Shown here: positions 50,050-62,152 of the stretch, in pieces
How positions within the stretch are numbered: the stretch's first letter is position 1
Layout: each line of letters begins with the position of its first letter
Origin: Synanceia verrucosa
Taxonomy: Eukaryota > Chordata > Actinopteri > Perciformes > Synanceiidae
Length of the DNA stretch: 64,000 nt
Direction: 5' to 3'
NCBI GenBank assembly: GCA_029721515.1
Contig: CM056559.1
Span: 6,263,001 to 6,327,000, forward strand
Notes under the pieces: generated by a model
Databases searched by the model: none
Seen by the model: the letters and a program-made list of their open reading frames with translations, nothing else
What the model was told of the DNA's origin: nothing
Made by a program: the position numbers and the translations under genes

Positions 50050-50430
50050 AAAGAACATTTAGTTCTCCCCGAATTACTCCCAGACCGGGGGAGACATGTC
50101 CAAGATGATACACAAACACCGTCATTCCTTTTCTGCAGACTCAGGTCAGATAGTGGATCCCAGAGTTCAAACCAAACATGCTGAAGTGGCATTTAGCTAC
50201 TTTGCACACAAATGGAAAAAGCTGCCAGTAGAAATGAAGTCAGTGAATGTTTTCAAATCCAGGTTCTTTTTTCGTATGCTTATGGTTGAGCTTTTTTAAA
50301 GCACTTTAAAATCATTTTTATTAATCTTTTTGCACTGTATGCTTTTTGTTTTTTTTAATCATGGAAAGTACATTGAGTTACCTTGTGTATGAAATACGCT
50401 ATATAAATAAAACTGCCTTGCCTTCTGGGG
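50050..50430 (+). mobile_element. L2-like LINE 3' fragment (5'-truncated)
   Basis: A short frame (50096-50299) ends in AFSYFAHKWKKLPVEMKSVN then VFKSRFFFRMLMVELF. This is the W..LP.E...V..FKS.. signature at the C-terminus of L2-type ORF2. It is followed by a short 3' UTR with 'tgaaatacgctatataaata' and a (TGCCT)-type tail at about 50410-50425, as in fish L2 copies. Reverse transcriptase and endonuclease domains are missing. Confidence 0.7.
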
Positions 50431-51728
50431 TATTGTAACCATGGCAACACAATGTTTGTCCATAATTAAACAAAAAAAAAAACACAATATGCCTGCTTTG
50501 TGTTGCTGGATGCACCAATAGGCCTAAAATCATACCAAGAGCATCATCTCTGTTTTGGAAAAATCCACTTATTTGCTTATTAGAGTCAATAAAATATGTG
50601 ACATTCATGTAATCTCAGTGTGTTCAGAGAGTGGTCCAGAATGTGTTCAGATTCAATTCCACTTTTATTGTAATTATAATTGTGTCCTCATTGACACACA
50701 TTGAGTCAGGTTAATTCAAGTGTGCAATTTTGTGTAGCCTTAAACATATTGTGCATGTATTCATCCGCAGCTATAATTAGTCTCCGACAAGCACATTGTT
50801 CACCTCAGTGTTGCAGTAACAAACCACTGTGGCCAGCTGTTTTGGGAAACTACTTGAAACATTAGTTATATTTGTGACCCAAGATTGACATCTTCAGTTT
50901 GTTCAGATGGCGTTGTATGTTGTGGAGCCTCTATGGCAAATTTGTAAATTTGAGATTTATAAATGAAATTGACTTTACTTGTCATTCGGGCACGAGGCTA
51001 CAGATAGTTTATGGGAGCTTGAAAGACCAATTTTAAATATGTGGGTTTGATCTGACGGCCTCCTCCTCTCCTTGCTTCCAGGTGTTAAGCCAGGCTAGAT
51101 ATATCACATATCTATTTCTCTATCGTGTCCTTCCCAGAATGTTGCGTCATACAAAGTTTTGCAGAAGTGCGTCGTCACAGCTGTCAGCCTTTCTACGTGC
51201 ACACATGTTGTGCCCTTCTGGGAAGCGAGGTGTCCATGGTTGCTGACATATTTCAGCCTTGATGTGCCATCGCTACGTCTCCCTCTAATCACAACATGTG
51301 ATAGATGATGACGGGGTTGGCACTGCTGCTCAAGGAGAGAGTGCAAGGCAATGCCATCTTTTACTGCCTCCCCACACTGTCTTATGAAGCGTCTGGCTTG
51401 ATCCACTCTGCACTGTCATCGTGACACAAAGAAATGCACACACACACGCTGAATGTCTATGCAGCAGTAAAGACACAAAGACTGTCATTGCTGAACCCTG
51501 TGCAGGTTTGTTTATGTGTAAGTTCTTGAGATAACATTCCTCTTCACCTGCCTGCTGTCCTTGACTCAAATGAGACATTTGCTTCACAAACAAATAGGAA
51601 ACCATGACAGGAACACCTGAAGAAGACATCACCAACACAACCTTCATTTATTTGGATATGACTCTTCCTCAGAAGCGTTGAGATGAATATGTTGTACTCC
51701 TTCATAATGTCCTTTCTCCCTCTCTCAG

Positions 51729-51918
51729 TCTGAACCCATACAGCTACGATGAGAGCTGTGTGTCCAGCAGCGTGGACCACCTGCCCCTGGCTGCTCTCCC
51801 CCTCCTCGCTATTGTCTCACCTCGCTACCAGGACGCCGTGGCCACCGTGATCGCCAGAGCCAACCAGGTGTACCGCAGCTTCCTGCAGTCAGAGGACGGC
51901 CAGGGATTCACGGGTCAG
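51729..51918 (+). CDS. pitpnm3: pitpnm3 exon 6 (residues 174-237)
   Basis: Acceptor CCTCTCTCAG|T, donor GGTCAG|GTCTGT, 190 nt ending in phase 0. Encodes LNPYSYDESCVSSSVDHLPL, AALPLLAIVSPRYQDAVATV and IARANQVYRSFLQSEDGQGF TGQ. Human PITPNM3 has [20 protein letters not shown]...ANQVYREFL at the same place. Near-complete conservation makes this exon certain. Confidence 0.97.
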
Positions 51919-53075
51919 GTCTGTCTCAAACTGAACGTAACGGACAGAACAGTTCTTTTTGTGAAAATCCTCAAGCTGCTGTTGTTCAGCTGCTGCCATA
52001 CTTGTTTGAATGAGGGTGAATACCCTGAGACGCTCCGGCCTTGAGGGCACATTATTGAGAGTCACTGGTCAATACAACCCTGATGAGCCAAACGGTCAAG
52101 CGGTACAGGTTCCTATAAAGGTAATTACATGAATAGCTCTTGATTGGCTCTTGCTATTGTGCAGAGATTGGTTATGATAGGTTGATGCTTTCTGTACTTT
52201 ATGTTGGCGTTACATACTGCCCTACAAATTGGTCGATGTGTAAATACCTTTATTGTAATCAGCTATGATGATTTGAATTCCTACACTTAATATATTTAAA
52301 TGTTATTGGCTGCTGATTCAGTGGTAGTTATGTGGACTGACACAGGGAACACCAATTAACTGTTTTGAGTTTTGCATATGTGCCCTTTGCAAAAATGATG
52401 AAATGAAGTCTACATATTAATGGTGAATTCACCACTGGGAAGAACAGTAAAACCTTCCCTCTTTCTGACTTTTGAGTGTTCACACATTAATCAGAGATGG
52501 TTAGGAATGCAGAAATGACCCCTATAGCGCTTTTCACCATATATGTCACAAATTCCCAATGTCTGACTCAGAATTACAACTCAGAGTGCCTGCATGAAAT
52601 GTTTTCCCACTTGACTGCTTGTAATTACAGTCTGAATAATATGCATGTGGCAGGGAAAAAAAACCCTTGAGTGTGCTGTTGATATCCCACAATGCAATGC
52701 ACATATTTTAAAATAGGAGCTGCTCACAGCTGCAAAACATTGACTCCACTCAATAAATTGCGAGTGGTGGTGAAACTGCTCCAGAACAATACTGTGTAGG
52801 AAAACAAAAGCAGTTTTGGAGGCATTTTCTTTGTCTTTGTGGAGTTTTATCAATAGTCTGATTGATGTCATTAGTGCATTAGTACAAAATGCATTGATTC
52901 CTCCAATGATAACTCTCCAAATAGTCAGTTGTTATTATATAGTATGTATTGTTATGCCTTTTCTGTCCCAGTGAAAGTTTAAAAAAATCCATTCATACAG
53001 CTCTCAGTCTCCCTGTTCAAGTCCTTCAATGACTGACTGTGGAGGCTGTCTGAATTTGATGTTTTTACCGAGCAG
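51919..53075 (+). other. pitpnm3: pitpnm3 intron 6 (1.16 kb)
   Basis: AT-rich unique sequence with no repeat recognised. The donor is GTCTGT and the acceptor TTTACCGAGCAG has a short, interrupted pyrimidine tract. Confidence 0.85.
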
Positions 53076-53198
53076 GTATGTCTGATGGGCGACTGCGTGG
53101 GAGGTGTGCTGTGCTTCGACGCTTTGTGCTTCAGCAACCACCAGAGGCCTAGCAGCCCCAACAACAGCAGCAGGAACAACAGCACAGAGAGCCTGAAG
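53076..53198 (+). CDS. pitpnm3: pitpnm3 exon 7 (residues 238-278)
   Basis: 123 nt, phase 0 at both ends. Encodes VCLMGDCVGGVLCFDALCFS then a Ser/Asn-rich tail NHQRPSSPNNSSRNNSTESL K. It matches human [20 protein letters not shown]. The GDCVGG turn lies where related lipase folds have the GxSxG nucleophile elbow; Cys replaces Ser in this fish as in human. The poly-Asn/Ser tail is not conserved and is probably disordered. Confidence 0.95.
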
Positions 53199-53770
53199 GT
53201 AGGAACTCATTGTTACAGTGATAATATGATGGTGGTGATGCACAGACCTGTATGGTGTCTGGTGAAAGAGCTTCTTACTGGTGTTACCTCTGTAACAGTA
53301 TCTTATCAGTGGAGTTAATTGCTAACTGTGAACATCTACACAAGTGGCATCACCAGTCCTCTTTAGTTAACAAACAGATACACTTATACTCTGCTATCAA
53401 CTCTCCCATGTCTATTTCTGCCTCTATCAAGACACCGCTTTTAGGAAGATCATTGTATAGTGATGCTTTTTTTTCTACAGTCTTTTATATAAAAGCTGGA
53501 AGTGAAATTCACAGGGAAGCTGCATTTTGCTTGTGTGCATTTCTGATTTTTTTTTTTTTCAGTTCCTGTTGTGCACATGTAACATATTCATCATGATATC
53601 CGTGCTGAACTGCCCTCTCGAAGCAGCTCTTCATTTGATGTTTTTCCACCCGTTATGTGTCACATGTGCCCCACTTTCTGCCTGATGCTACCACCCTCTC
53701 TTCTTCTTCCCTTTCAAATCCACTCATATCTGAAAGGTTCGCTCTTGTCCACTCTCCGCCTTCTTCTCAG
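53199..53770 (+). other. pitpnm3: pitpnm3 intron 7 (572 bp)
   Basis: Donor GTAGGA, acceptor CGCCTTCTTCTCAG with a good pyrimidine tract. No repeat or further exon seen. Confidence 0.85.
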
Positions 53771-53955
53771 GATAACTCGGGCCTGCTTGGGGAGTCCAGC
53801 TCAGGTCTGAGCTCTAGCAAGAGGCTCAGTAAGAGCAACATTGATATCTCCGTTCCCAATGAAGGGCACGGTCAGAGCGGGCCGCCGCTCAGCCGAAAGC
53901 AGAGCGACTCGTATGATGGAGACACGTCCACAGGCCAGCACAGCTTTTTTTCCAG
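53771..53955 (+). CDS. pitpnm3: pitpnm3 exon 8 (residues 279-340)
   Basis: 185 nt, phase 0 in and phase 2 out (donor CCAG|GTGACA). Contains SSSKRLSKSNIDISVPNEG, matching human SSKRLSKSNIDIS, and PPLSRKQSDSYDGDTS, matching PLPRKQSDSSTYD. These are basic, serine-rich, probably phosphorylated stretches of the linker before DDHD. Confidence 0.95.
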
Positions 53956-56532
53956 GTGACATTTTGTTTACATCATGTTCAAATATCTACTCATTTAATC
54001 TCTGGATATGTTGGGTAATTATGGGGTTATGTTGACTGGCATTCATTGTTTGTTATTAAGGGTTATATTGTATTTTTGTGCATCATTGAGGTTTTTTATA
54101 TATTTTTTTGAAATTGCCAAAAACATTCCTTTTTTTTTTATCAATTTCAATTCAAAATTAACAATTTTGATGATTTTCTAGAAAATATTTCTATCACCTT
54201 GAACACTGATATCATGATATTGAATTACTTGCATTATATTCTACCTTTTGCAATATACCAGAATGTACCAGAAAAAAAAATGAGCCTAAAATCACAGTCA
54301 GACTGCTTCTTCCTCACAATATTGGTTGGTGCAGGAAGACAGTCTGCTGCTATTGGTCTATCATAAAAAAAACACCACTGGAGATTTATTAGCAATAGCA
54401 ATATATGATTTATAATACTGACGTTTGAACAAACTCAGCCCAAAAACATTTTTTAATTCACATAAACATCCAGACCTTGGCAGTGTGCGACATGAGACGT
54501 ACAGAGCAGAGATTCTGTCAAACAGCATTTGTTGATCACTGATGAGTCGAAGGACTTCTGATGATATCCCAGATGTTGCACGTCGGCCCTCATCCAGGTT
54601 TTCCAGGAATGTGCCGCCCTGCCTCGCCCCTGCTCTTTATCAAAATTTGCAGTGTGACGGCGCCGCCTGCCTACCTGCCTCTGCTGGACTATAAATAGCC
54701 TGTTTGTGCCTGTGCCAGCCAGTTTGTGTGGGAGACGGAGCGCTGAGGCTGAATTTAGCTGGGCCGAGGTGGCTGGAGGGATACGACTGCCATGTTGACT
54801 CACTTCAAGCAACCAGTATTCCCAGTCCAAATTGCTCGCTCCACTAGGCTCACACATCACAGTAACAGTCAGTGAAGACAGGATCCCATCTATTCACAGC
54901 TACTGGATGGCACATTGTGTTCATGGCAGTGCACCTCTCACCTCTCACTCCTTGTTACACTCCTGATTAATCCTGAGCCTTGCTCTTCGGAGGGTAACCT
55001 CTGCTCCTGGATGCACTCTTTCCCCTGCAGCTCCCACTGGATGTTCCCAGTCAACAAGAGGGCTTATTAAAGCTCCATTTCACACACATTATCCCACCTT
55101 TCAGATTGGCCTCCTGGATGGTTGCCTTCCTCTGGTTCATTCTTTTTCACCTTGCTCCGCTTTGGCTCAGACTGGCTGTGAGATCACCTGCATGCTACTA
55201 TGCTACGACTGTACTAAAACCCAGGAGGGTGCAGCAAGCAGTGACGCTGATGACCATTATGTTTTTCATTTCTTTCACTTTACTTTGTCGTATGTTCCTC
55301 CAGTCTATCTTTATTAGGGATGTGTGTTTTGGTGAATTTGACTGATATTTCAACAGGTGGTAATACAGCTTCTAGAATAGTTGAGAAAATACCCAAATGG
55401 GCATAAATAACAAACTACAAATGAATTTAGTCTAAAATGGTCATGCTGCCCATAATCTATTTACAATGCTTTAGTTTAATAGGTAAGCATCCGTTAGACC
55501 TATTTGGCGCTCTCAGTAAAGGCAAGCTGGGCATATATCTATTATCCCATGTCAACCATTTACTCAGTAACAGGGAGCCAATGTTATTTTTGCTGCATTT
55601 ATTTAACATACTGGTAACAAACTGCAGTTCAGTGACCAGTGTTGTAGCAGCAAAAGGCAAATTTATCCCATCCAGGCAGCAGAAATAACACTTCACTCTC
55701 CATACCAGTGGAGTGGAGTGGTTTCATGCGCTAAAATCATAATGCCCCAGCTGTTCACTGTCTCTCCAGCCACTCAGATACTACTGGTTTGGAGGAAGTT
55801 ACCACATATGAGGCAATTTTGTTAAGTGGACAATTTAGAAAAGACAAAAAACAAAATGGAGGCAGAAGGCAATCAAAGCAGTATTGATTTGGCTTTTAAA
55901 GATGGCCGCAGTCTGTCAGCTAATCCCCCTGTGCAGACTTTAATGGGGAAATGTTGGCTCGCTAGAGAGCGGAAAGTTCCTGTCCTGGCTGAGATCTGCT
56001 GTTCAAACAGCTGTAAGCGTGATGCAGCCTGTGAAGGCTGACCGAAGAGCTGCTCAGGGTGAGTCATAAAGGCCCGGTGCCGACGACGAGCCCAGAGCAT
56101 TTAAACTATCCAGCTCACAATTGGATCACAAAGCAACAGCATCATTGACTCATCTGTGTGAAGGCCGAGACTTTTGCATTCCTAATTTCAGCATGCACAT
56201 TGTTAACATTTAATTTCAAGGAATGCGTACACCTCAAAATTTTGATTTTTTTGCATCTAATAAATACCTGAAGCTGCATTTCCTTGTTCCTGTTACGCTT
56301 CATTAAACAGCATTTAAAAGTGATGAATAATATCAACAAACACTTAACCTGCAGAATTTCAGTCTTCGTTATGCATGTGATTCCTCAGTGCATTATGATG
56401 TTGTAAAATGCTATTTCTGGATAAACGACCATTTATGGGTCAGTGTGAGGACAGGAAATGAGTGAATAACCACACATTAGGACCGTGAGGCCATGACGTC
56501 AGATGGATGACATTTTATATATTTTTTTCCAG
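53956..56532 (+). other. pitpnm3: pitpnm3 intron 8 (2.6 kb)
   Basis: Mostly unique sequence. The region 54100-54300 is T/A-rich with 'gatatcatgatattgaatta', possibly an old hAT remnant. The hydrophobic frame at 55106-55345 lacks splice context and is not called. The acceptor ATATTTTTTTCCAG is strong. Confidence 0.75.
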
Positions 56533-56690
56533 TTTGATGAAGGAGAGTGTGGAGGTTCGTGGTGGCAGCAGCACCAGTTTGGTGTTGAATCCTGGTCGAT
56601 TCGACTTTGAGGTGTCAGACTGCTTCCTGCTGGGCTGCCCTTTAGGCCTTGTGCTGGCCATGAGACGCACTGTGCTGCCTGCTGTCCAGG
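56533..56690 (+). CDS. pitpnm3: pitpnm3 exon 9 (residues 340-393, start of DDHD domain)
   Basis: 158 nt, phase 2 in and phase 1 out. After a variable segment it encodes GRFDFEVSDCFLLGCPLGLV then LAMRRTVLPAVQ, matching human [20 protein letters not shown]. This block opens the DDHD domain, which in this family is needed for membrane and phosphoinositide-related interactions. The GCPLG turn has Cys where human has Ser. Confidence 0.97.
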
Positions 56691-56812
56691 GTAAGACTCA
56701 AAAACACATGTAACATATATCAGAGAATGCAATTCTTCACATCCACACCTTTCTACTTTCTGTTCTCTGTTGCTAATGGCTTTGCCTGTCTGTTATGTTT
56801 TCTGACCCTCAG

Positions 56813-56983
56813 TAAACCAGCTGCGTCCAACCTGTTCTCAAATTTTCAACCTGTTTTACCCTTCGGACCCTTCAGCCTCCAGGCTGGAGCCACTGCTGCA
56901 ACCTCTCTTCCATAAATTGCCACCATTTGCCGTGCCACGGTACCAGCGCTATCCTCTAGGAGATGGACGCTCATTGCTCATAG
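56813..56983 (+). CDS. pitpnm3: pitpnm3 exon 10 (residues 393-450, DDHD)
   Basis: 171 nt, phase 1 at both ends. The acceptor is CTGACCCTCAG. Encodes [40 protein letters not shown] and VPRYQRYPLGDGRSLLI. Human has [29 protein letters not shown]...VPRYQRFPLGDGQSLL. Intron 9 (56691-56812) is only 122 bp. Confidence 0.97.
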
Positions 56984-57380
56984 GTAGGTTGTGTGATTTT
57001 GGACCCTGGAAATCACTTAATTAGCATCGAGACATGTCGGAGCAGCTCCTCCTGAATATTTCAATGGTTAATCTATTTTCTAGTATAATTATTTTGACAA
57101 ATTAATAACCTTTTTGATTTTGCATTTGAAAACTGGCCTGAAACCTTTGAGGAATTCTGCTGGTGGGACTAGATGACAGCGACAGAAAGATGCTATGACT
57201 TTGTAATGTGAAGTTTCACATTAGTACACAGAGCCTCGATTCCCATCTGTGTGAGCTTTCCCAGCAGACAAAAAGCTAAATCCTGCCCGCAAAGCCTGAT
57301 GTCTGAAGTAATTATACATCATCTTTTTGTGGTGCAGTACCTTTGGCCTGCCACTGCTCTCTAAGGATCAGGCACAGTAT

Positions 57381-57735
57381 CCATCCATCCATTATCTACC
57401 GCTTATCCTCATAGGGTCGCGGGGGGGCTGGAGCCTATCCCAGCTGTCTTAGGGCGGAAGGCAGGGTGCACCCTGGACAAGTCGCCACCTCATCGCAGGA
57501 CACATAGAGACAGACAACCATTCACACTCACATTCACACCGACAGTCAATTTAAATTAGCCAATTAACCTAATCCCCATGCATGTTTTTGGATGGTGGGA
57601 GGAAGCCGGAGTACCAGAGAGAACCCACACAGACACGGGGAGAACATGCAAACTCCACACAGAAAGGTCCCGGGCCGGGAATCAAACCCAGTACCTTCTT
57701 GCTGTGAGGCGACAGTGCTAACCACTACACCACCG
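57381..57735 (-). mobile_element. SINE-like retroelement, reverse orientation, 12-bp TSD
   Basis: The reverse complement aligns with 48132-48493; the (GGAT)n tail is at the left edge and the head at the right. CAGGCACAGTAT flanks both sides (57369-57380, 57736-57747). The head lacks the first few bases of the 48-kb copy. Confidence 0.9.
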
Positions 57736-58074
57736 CAGGCACAGTATGTGAGATATTAATCTGCTAGTAATGGCACAGTACTGCTTTAATGCCCCTTGAG
57801 TCCTTAATGAGCCAGTGATTTATATGAAGCATGTTTTAACCCACTTTTGGGGCACAGAGCCTCCAAAACAGCGGCAATGACGCATTGCCTGGTTCCTCCT
57901 ACCTCACTCAGAGAAAGTAGGGCAAAGAGTCTTCAAGCATGAGCTCAGATAAGAATATAAAGATGTGTGGTTAAATACAAGGCTGTAAGAAAATTCACAA
58001 CTCTCTTATTCACCATGCAATCATTAGATATGTCTATAAACAGATTTGTCAAAAAGACAAACCGAAGATGAGAC

Positions 58075-58590
58075 AAGATAAGCTAGTCCTTTATTTGTCC
58101 CATCAGTGGGGAAATTAAGTGTTACAGCAGCAAAGTGGATAGTGCACCATTACAATAAGGGCCCTTATAATATGAATAAACAATGATGTAATTAAACAAG
58201 CAGAAAATATGTCAAAACAGAGGTAAATATGCAAACAACTGTCTTAGAAAAAATGTTTTTTGATTTGAAAAAAAAAAAAGATTATTTTTGCTAAATAATC
58301 TGTGCATGTGATATTAAAGAAGAAAAGAAGATGATGACTTTCTGGGGAAATTACAGTTTTCACTCCGTTATTATTTTTCTGTTGCACATCACACAGTTTA
58401 CGAAACATACATGCACATGCATTAGTGGAGAGGTGTCAGAGTGACGGGGCTGCCCTGTATCCAGGCACCCTGAGCAGTTGGGGGTTCAGCGCCTTGCTCA
58501 AGGGCACCTCAGCAGTGCCCACCTTCCAATTCCCAGCCCAAGTCACTACAGACTGTGCTACTGCCGCTCTCCATAACAACAATATGATAA
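58075..58590. repeat. Composite dispersed fish repeat
   Basis: 'tttatttgtcccatcagtgg' and 'gttacagcagcaaagtggat' at the left and 'tgagcagttgggggttcagc', 'gccttgctcaagggcacctc' at the right are phrases that occur in this order in an abundant fish interspersed repeat. Diverged; class not assigned. Confidence 0.55.
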
Positions 58591-60032
58591 ATAACACTGT
58601 GTTTTATCTGTGTAAACTGAGTGCACAAGCCAAGATTTATTAATTTAATCATGTTCAGCCAGTCACCAAGCGAACGCTTCACACCCAGAGCCGGTACAGT
58701 GCAGATAAAGGTGATGGATTGTAAAGGCAGACACATGGCGTCGGCTCGCAGCTATACCAGCTTTTAATTATGGCTCTCTATTCCTGCTGTATTGATCGGA
58801 CTTGGATGCTGTCAAATTATGTGTTAAATTAAAAACCTTTGACAGATACACATGGACAGAAGCAGACATCACAAACACTCGCTCACGCAGACGCAAGAAA
58901 AAACAGTGGCACACATCACCCATTTCCTGCTCTGTAACATGGTAATTAGTTGTTATGAAGGCATGGAGAGCCAATCAGATCAGGCTCCTGTGGGGATGAC
59001 ATTGACAGCAACACCCATCAACAGTGGCGCTTTTATTATGATGAATGCTGATAATATCGAGAGAAGGAGCTTTTTTCCTATTGATTTCCAGTGATGGTCC
59101 AATGGGAAATATGATCGTCCAAGGCAGCAAATGCACACAGAATGATAATAATTTGTATCAGTACTGATCACATGGCTCACAGTAGTGTACTGTAAAGATG
59201 GTGTGTCTTTTGCTTGCCATGCTAATGTGTGTGTGAGAATGGAGCATAGCAAGCACTTGAGGGGGCTGAGTTAAACGTCTTTCTATCTCTTTCAGTCCCA
59301 AAGACATTTCAAGGCCACAATGCAATCATCCTCTGAGAATGATCTGCTTGTCCTTGCTTTTACCAACGTCATCAGCAGTTTCACTTTCCCCTACCTGGTG
59401 CTTAAATCATAATCTCTCAGTTTCCCTGCTGGTCATACAATGAGAAAGGTTTACGGTAATTTTATTTTATTTTTTGTAATTTTTCTTCAGACAGAAGGCC
59501 ATCCAATCTAGCATCACTGATATGAACACCATGTGTGTCAGATTCCATCATCTCCATCATCCACAGTTCAACTTTAATAACCCAACATGATTCTCCATCA
59601 CGTCTGTATTATGCTGCACAAGCAACATGTGGCTGCATCTGGCAGTTTATTAATAACCACTGCAGCAGGCAATGTGAGCGCCTTATGACCGATTAATTTT
59701 GCCACACAAAATTTTGGACTTATTTTCTACAAGCTGTTTGTCTTCTGCACATTCTGACACTTTCCAGACAAACCAGGAGAGAATTAACTGTTTAAGATGT
59801 GTCAACACTGCCAACACGATCTGGCAACCCTCACATCTCTTCTCTCACCCTCAGACTGGAGACATTATTGGTCCAGTGGTTCCCAAATGTTTTCACGTCA
59901 AGGATGGATCAGAGAGGGCTTTTAGTTTAGATGCTTTTGTGACAGTTTGTTGTCTGTGAAAACCCAGACGCACAACCCAAAAACCTAACCTGGAAAAGAA
60001 AAGGTTTCTGCTCTACCTATCTGAGGGAGACT

Positions 60033-60172
60033 GGATTAAGAAATAAACTAAGTACGTTCAGCCTATAACTAGGAAGAAAATAAAGAAAATAAACTAAGTG
60101 TGCTCAACCTAACACGAGGGAGGAAATACAGGAAATAACTAAGGGCGCTCAACCTAACACTAGGGAGAAAAA
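60033..60172 (+). repeat. Minisatellite, about 50-bp unit, three copies
   Basis: Three degenerate units each containing 'aataaactaag', a 'gcTCAaCCTA' segment and 'actagggag' or a close variant, e.g. CTAAGTGTGCTCAACCTAAC and CTAAGGGCGCTCAACCTAAC. Confidence 0.75.
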
Positions 60173-61799
60173 CCAACTGACTACTCTTACCTGAAAAGGG
60201 GGGAAAACAAACAAAACTCCTCTCTAAAGATCAGCTCAGTAATGACTGGCAGCGGGAAACGGGCTTGACAGGACAACATTCAGGCACAAGACAAAAATGG
60301 TTATTATACATGGTCTGTTTTTTTTTTTTGTTTTTTTTTTTACTTACAATTGTGAATGTCTAAGCTAACTCATTTTTATGAAACTAAATATGACTTCTGT
60401 GTCAGGGAAAATTAGGAAGCTAAAAAATAAGCTGTGGTGTGACTCAGAAATACGCTATAAAGTTGTCTAATGGTCATGTAAACAGAAAATCATGTCAAAG
60501 GAAACTGTTCGGAGAATGTGTTCTTTCGCAGACACAGTGTGTTCTGGTTGACATTTGCAGGCAGACAGCATGCTCTCATTTTATCTCCGTTCTTCTCAGC
60601 CATGCTGCTTTCTGTTCCAGCTCACCTTCTGGACCTCGTATTAACTCCATCACATCAGAAGACATCCCACAGGACTGGTACACATTACGGAAAATGGGAG
60701 AGAGTAAACGACATGATGCAGGAGTGGGGTCATCTGCAAATTGAGTCTTGGCTTGTTTGTGGCACACATACAAATATATAGATTAGGTTGGTTTATAGGT
60801 TGACGCTGAGGTCAACATTTCATCTGTAGCTCACCGTGTGGAGCAGTGATGGAGTAGGGACTCATTGAGACGTTAGTCAAGCTGTATCCTGTGTCATAAT
60901 GGAACCAAGGCAACATACAAGGCCGGAGTAACAAGATAATGAGCACTCTTAAGAGTCTGGCTGGAAAAAAAACATTAGAAAATACAATACAAATAGGAAA
61001 GGGAACATAGTGTGGAGCAAGTGTTGTCAAAGAAAGATGAGCCTCCTGTTGCTGATCAATGGCTGTGCCGTTTTACTGGAAGTTGCTTCCATATTATGTT
61101 AATTATTATTTTTTAATACAGAACAAACATCTATAAACCCTCCCACAACAATAAAGTCAACAAACACAACATTAAATATTAATAAGCAGGCAATTAGGGA
61201 GGGAATAAAGGGAAATGAAAAATACCCATACAAATAAACATACAAGTACAATTATTTAAACAAAAATATGAAGCTAATATGTATGGATATCCATATCCAT
61301 ACATCCACTTACTGTATGTGCTGTAGGGTTTAAGATAAATGTGCTATTGGACTGAACTGGTGGGTCCATGTTGTCTGGTGATATAGGTCTCTAGGAATTT
61401 GTGTATTATCATGTCTCCTATTATACAGTCTTGTCATTGACTAAATGGGATAGAGCCGTGGAGACGTGGTGGGACATAAGTGCCCAACCAGATCACAAGA
61501 GTCTACTCGTCCAGCAGCCAAGAGCAAGATGCTTTCAGGGATCCTATAGTCAATAGATTTGGATTCAGTCCCATGAAGAGCAGCGGTAGTTTCAGTCATT
61601 GTACAGTGCTTCTCTTTTGTTTTCCTTGATAAAACACAAAGCAGGTCGATATGCCGCTAGAGATCTTATTAGGCAAAATAACAGCATTGATTTAAAGACT
61701 GAGGCCAGTCAATTGTTGTGTCATCAAAGCATTTCTTATCCTCCTCCCTCTCTCTTTGTCCTTGTCTTTTTTCTTTCGCTCCTCTTCTTTCCTCCCCAG

Positions 61800-61997
61800 C
61801 GGAGAGCATTCAAGGCCATTCAAATGTGTTTTTGGAAGGAGAGCAAACTCCTGGAGGTCCAGCTTCACAGCAGTCCTCTGAGACGAAGACTGAAGGAGGA
61901 GGAGGAGGAGAGGGAGGTCGTAGAGCCAGCGTGACCAGTGTGGAAAGTGAAATGTCGATTTGCTCCATGGGCCAGCTGGGAAACACTATTGCTAACA
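61800..61997 (+). CDS. pitpnm3: pitpnm3 exon 11 (residues 450-516)
   Basis: 198 nt, phase 1 at both ends (donor AACA|GTGAGT). Opens with AESIQGHSNVFLEGEQTP, corresponding to human ADALHTHSPLFLEGS. A low-complexity variable insert of the DDHD domain follows: a Gly run from a (GGA)n tract near 61890-61915, then GRRASVTSVESEMSICSMGQ. The RRAS site is a plausible basophilic-kinase target. Being frame-symmetric, it could be skipped without a shift. Confidence 0.9.
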
Positions 61998-62099
61998 GTG
62001 AGTGGGAGGGAACAAGAAACACTTTCATTTAATTATCTCCTGTGGATGAATTCAGAATCAGCAGCAGTTCACAGATCTTCAGGCGAATTCATGTCTATG

Positions 62100-62100
<1 letters not shown>

Positions 62101-62147
<47 letters not shown>
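62101..62147 (+). repeat. (TG)23 tract at the exon 12 acceptor
   Basis: A perfect TG run ending three bases before TTCAG of exon 12. It fills nearly a third of the 155-bp intron 11 (61998-62152). Confidence 0.95.
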
Positions 62148-62149
<2 letters not shown>

Positions 62150-62152
62150 CAG

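Larger units (their letters stand above)
39744..51728 (+). other. pitpnm3: pitpnm3 intron 5 (12.0 kb)
   Basis: Contains a complete TTAA-type MITE, a 21-bp minisatellite, a Harbinger-like element, a complete SINE-like copy with 15-bp TSD and an L2-like LINE 3' end. The stretch 45100-46400 is repeat-poor and unique-looking. No supported exon. The preceding intron 4 (39402-39522, 121 bp) is the shortest in the window. Confidence 0.85.
56984..61799 (+). other. pitpnm3: pitpnm3 intron 10 (4.8 kb)
   Basis: Contains a SINE-like copy, a composite fish repeat at 58.1-58.6 kb and a 50-bp minisatellite at 60.0-60.2 kb. The acceptor has a long pyrimidine tract (about 61740-61798). No further exon seen. 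Confidence 0.85.

Noticed and set aside
54453..54860. 135-codon minus-strand frame in intron 8
   Set aside because: No family motif and no exon boundaries with good phase; treated as chance.
55106..55345. Hydrophobic frame that could look like a small membrane protein
   Set aside because: T-rich sequence gives hydrophobic translations by chance; no conservation evidence, start context or neighbouring exon.
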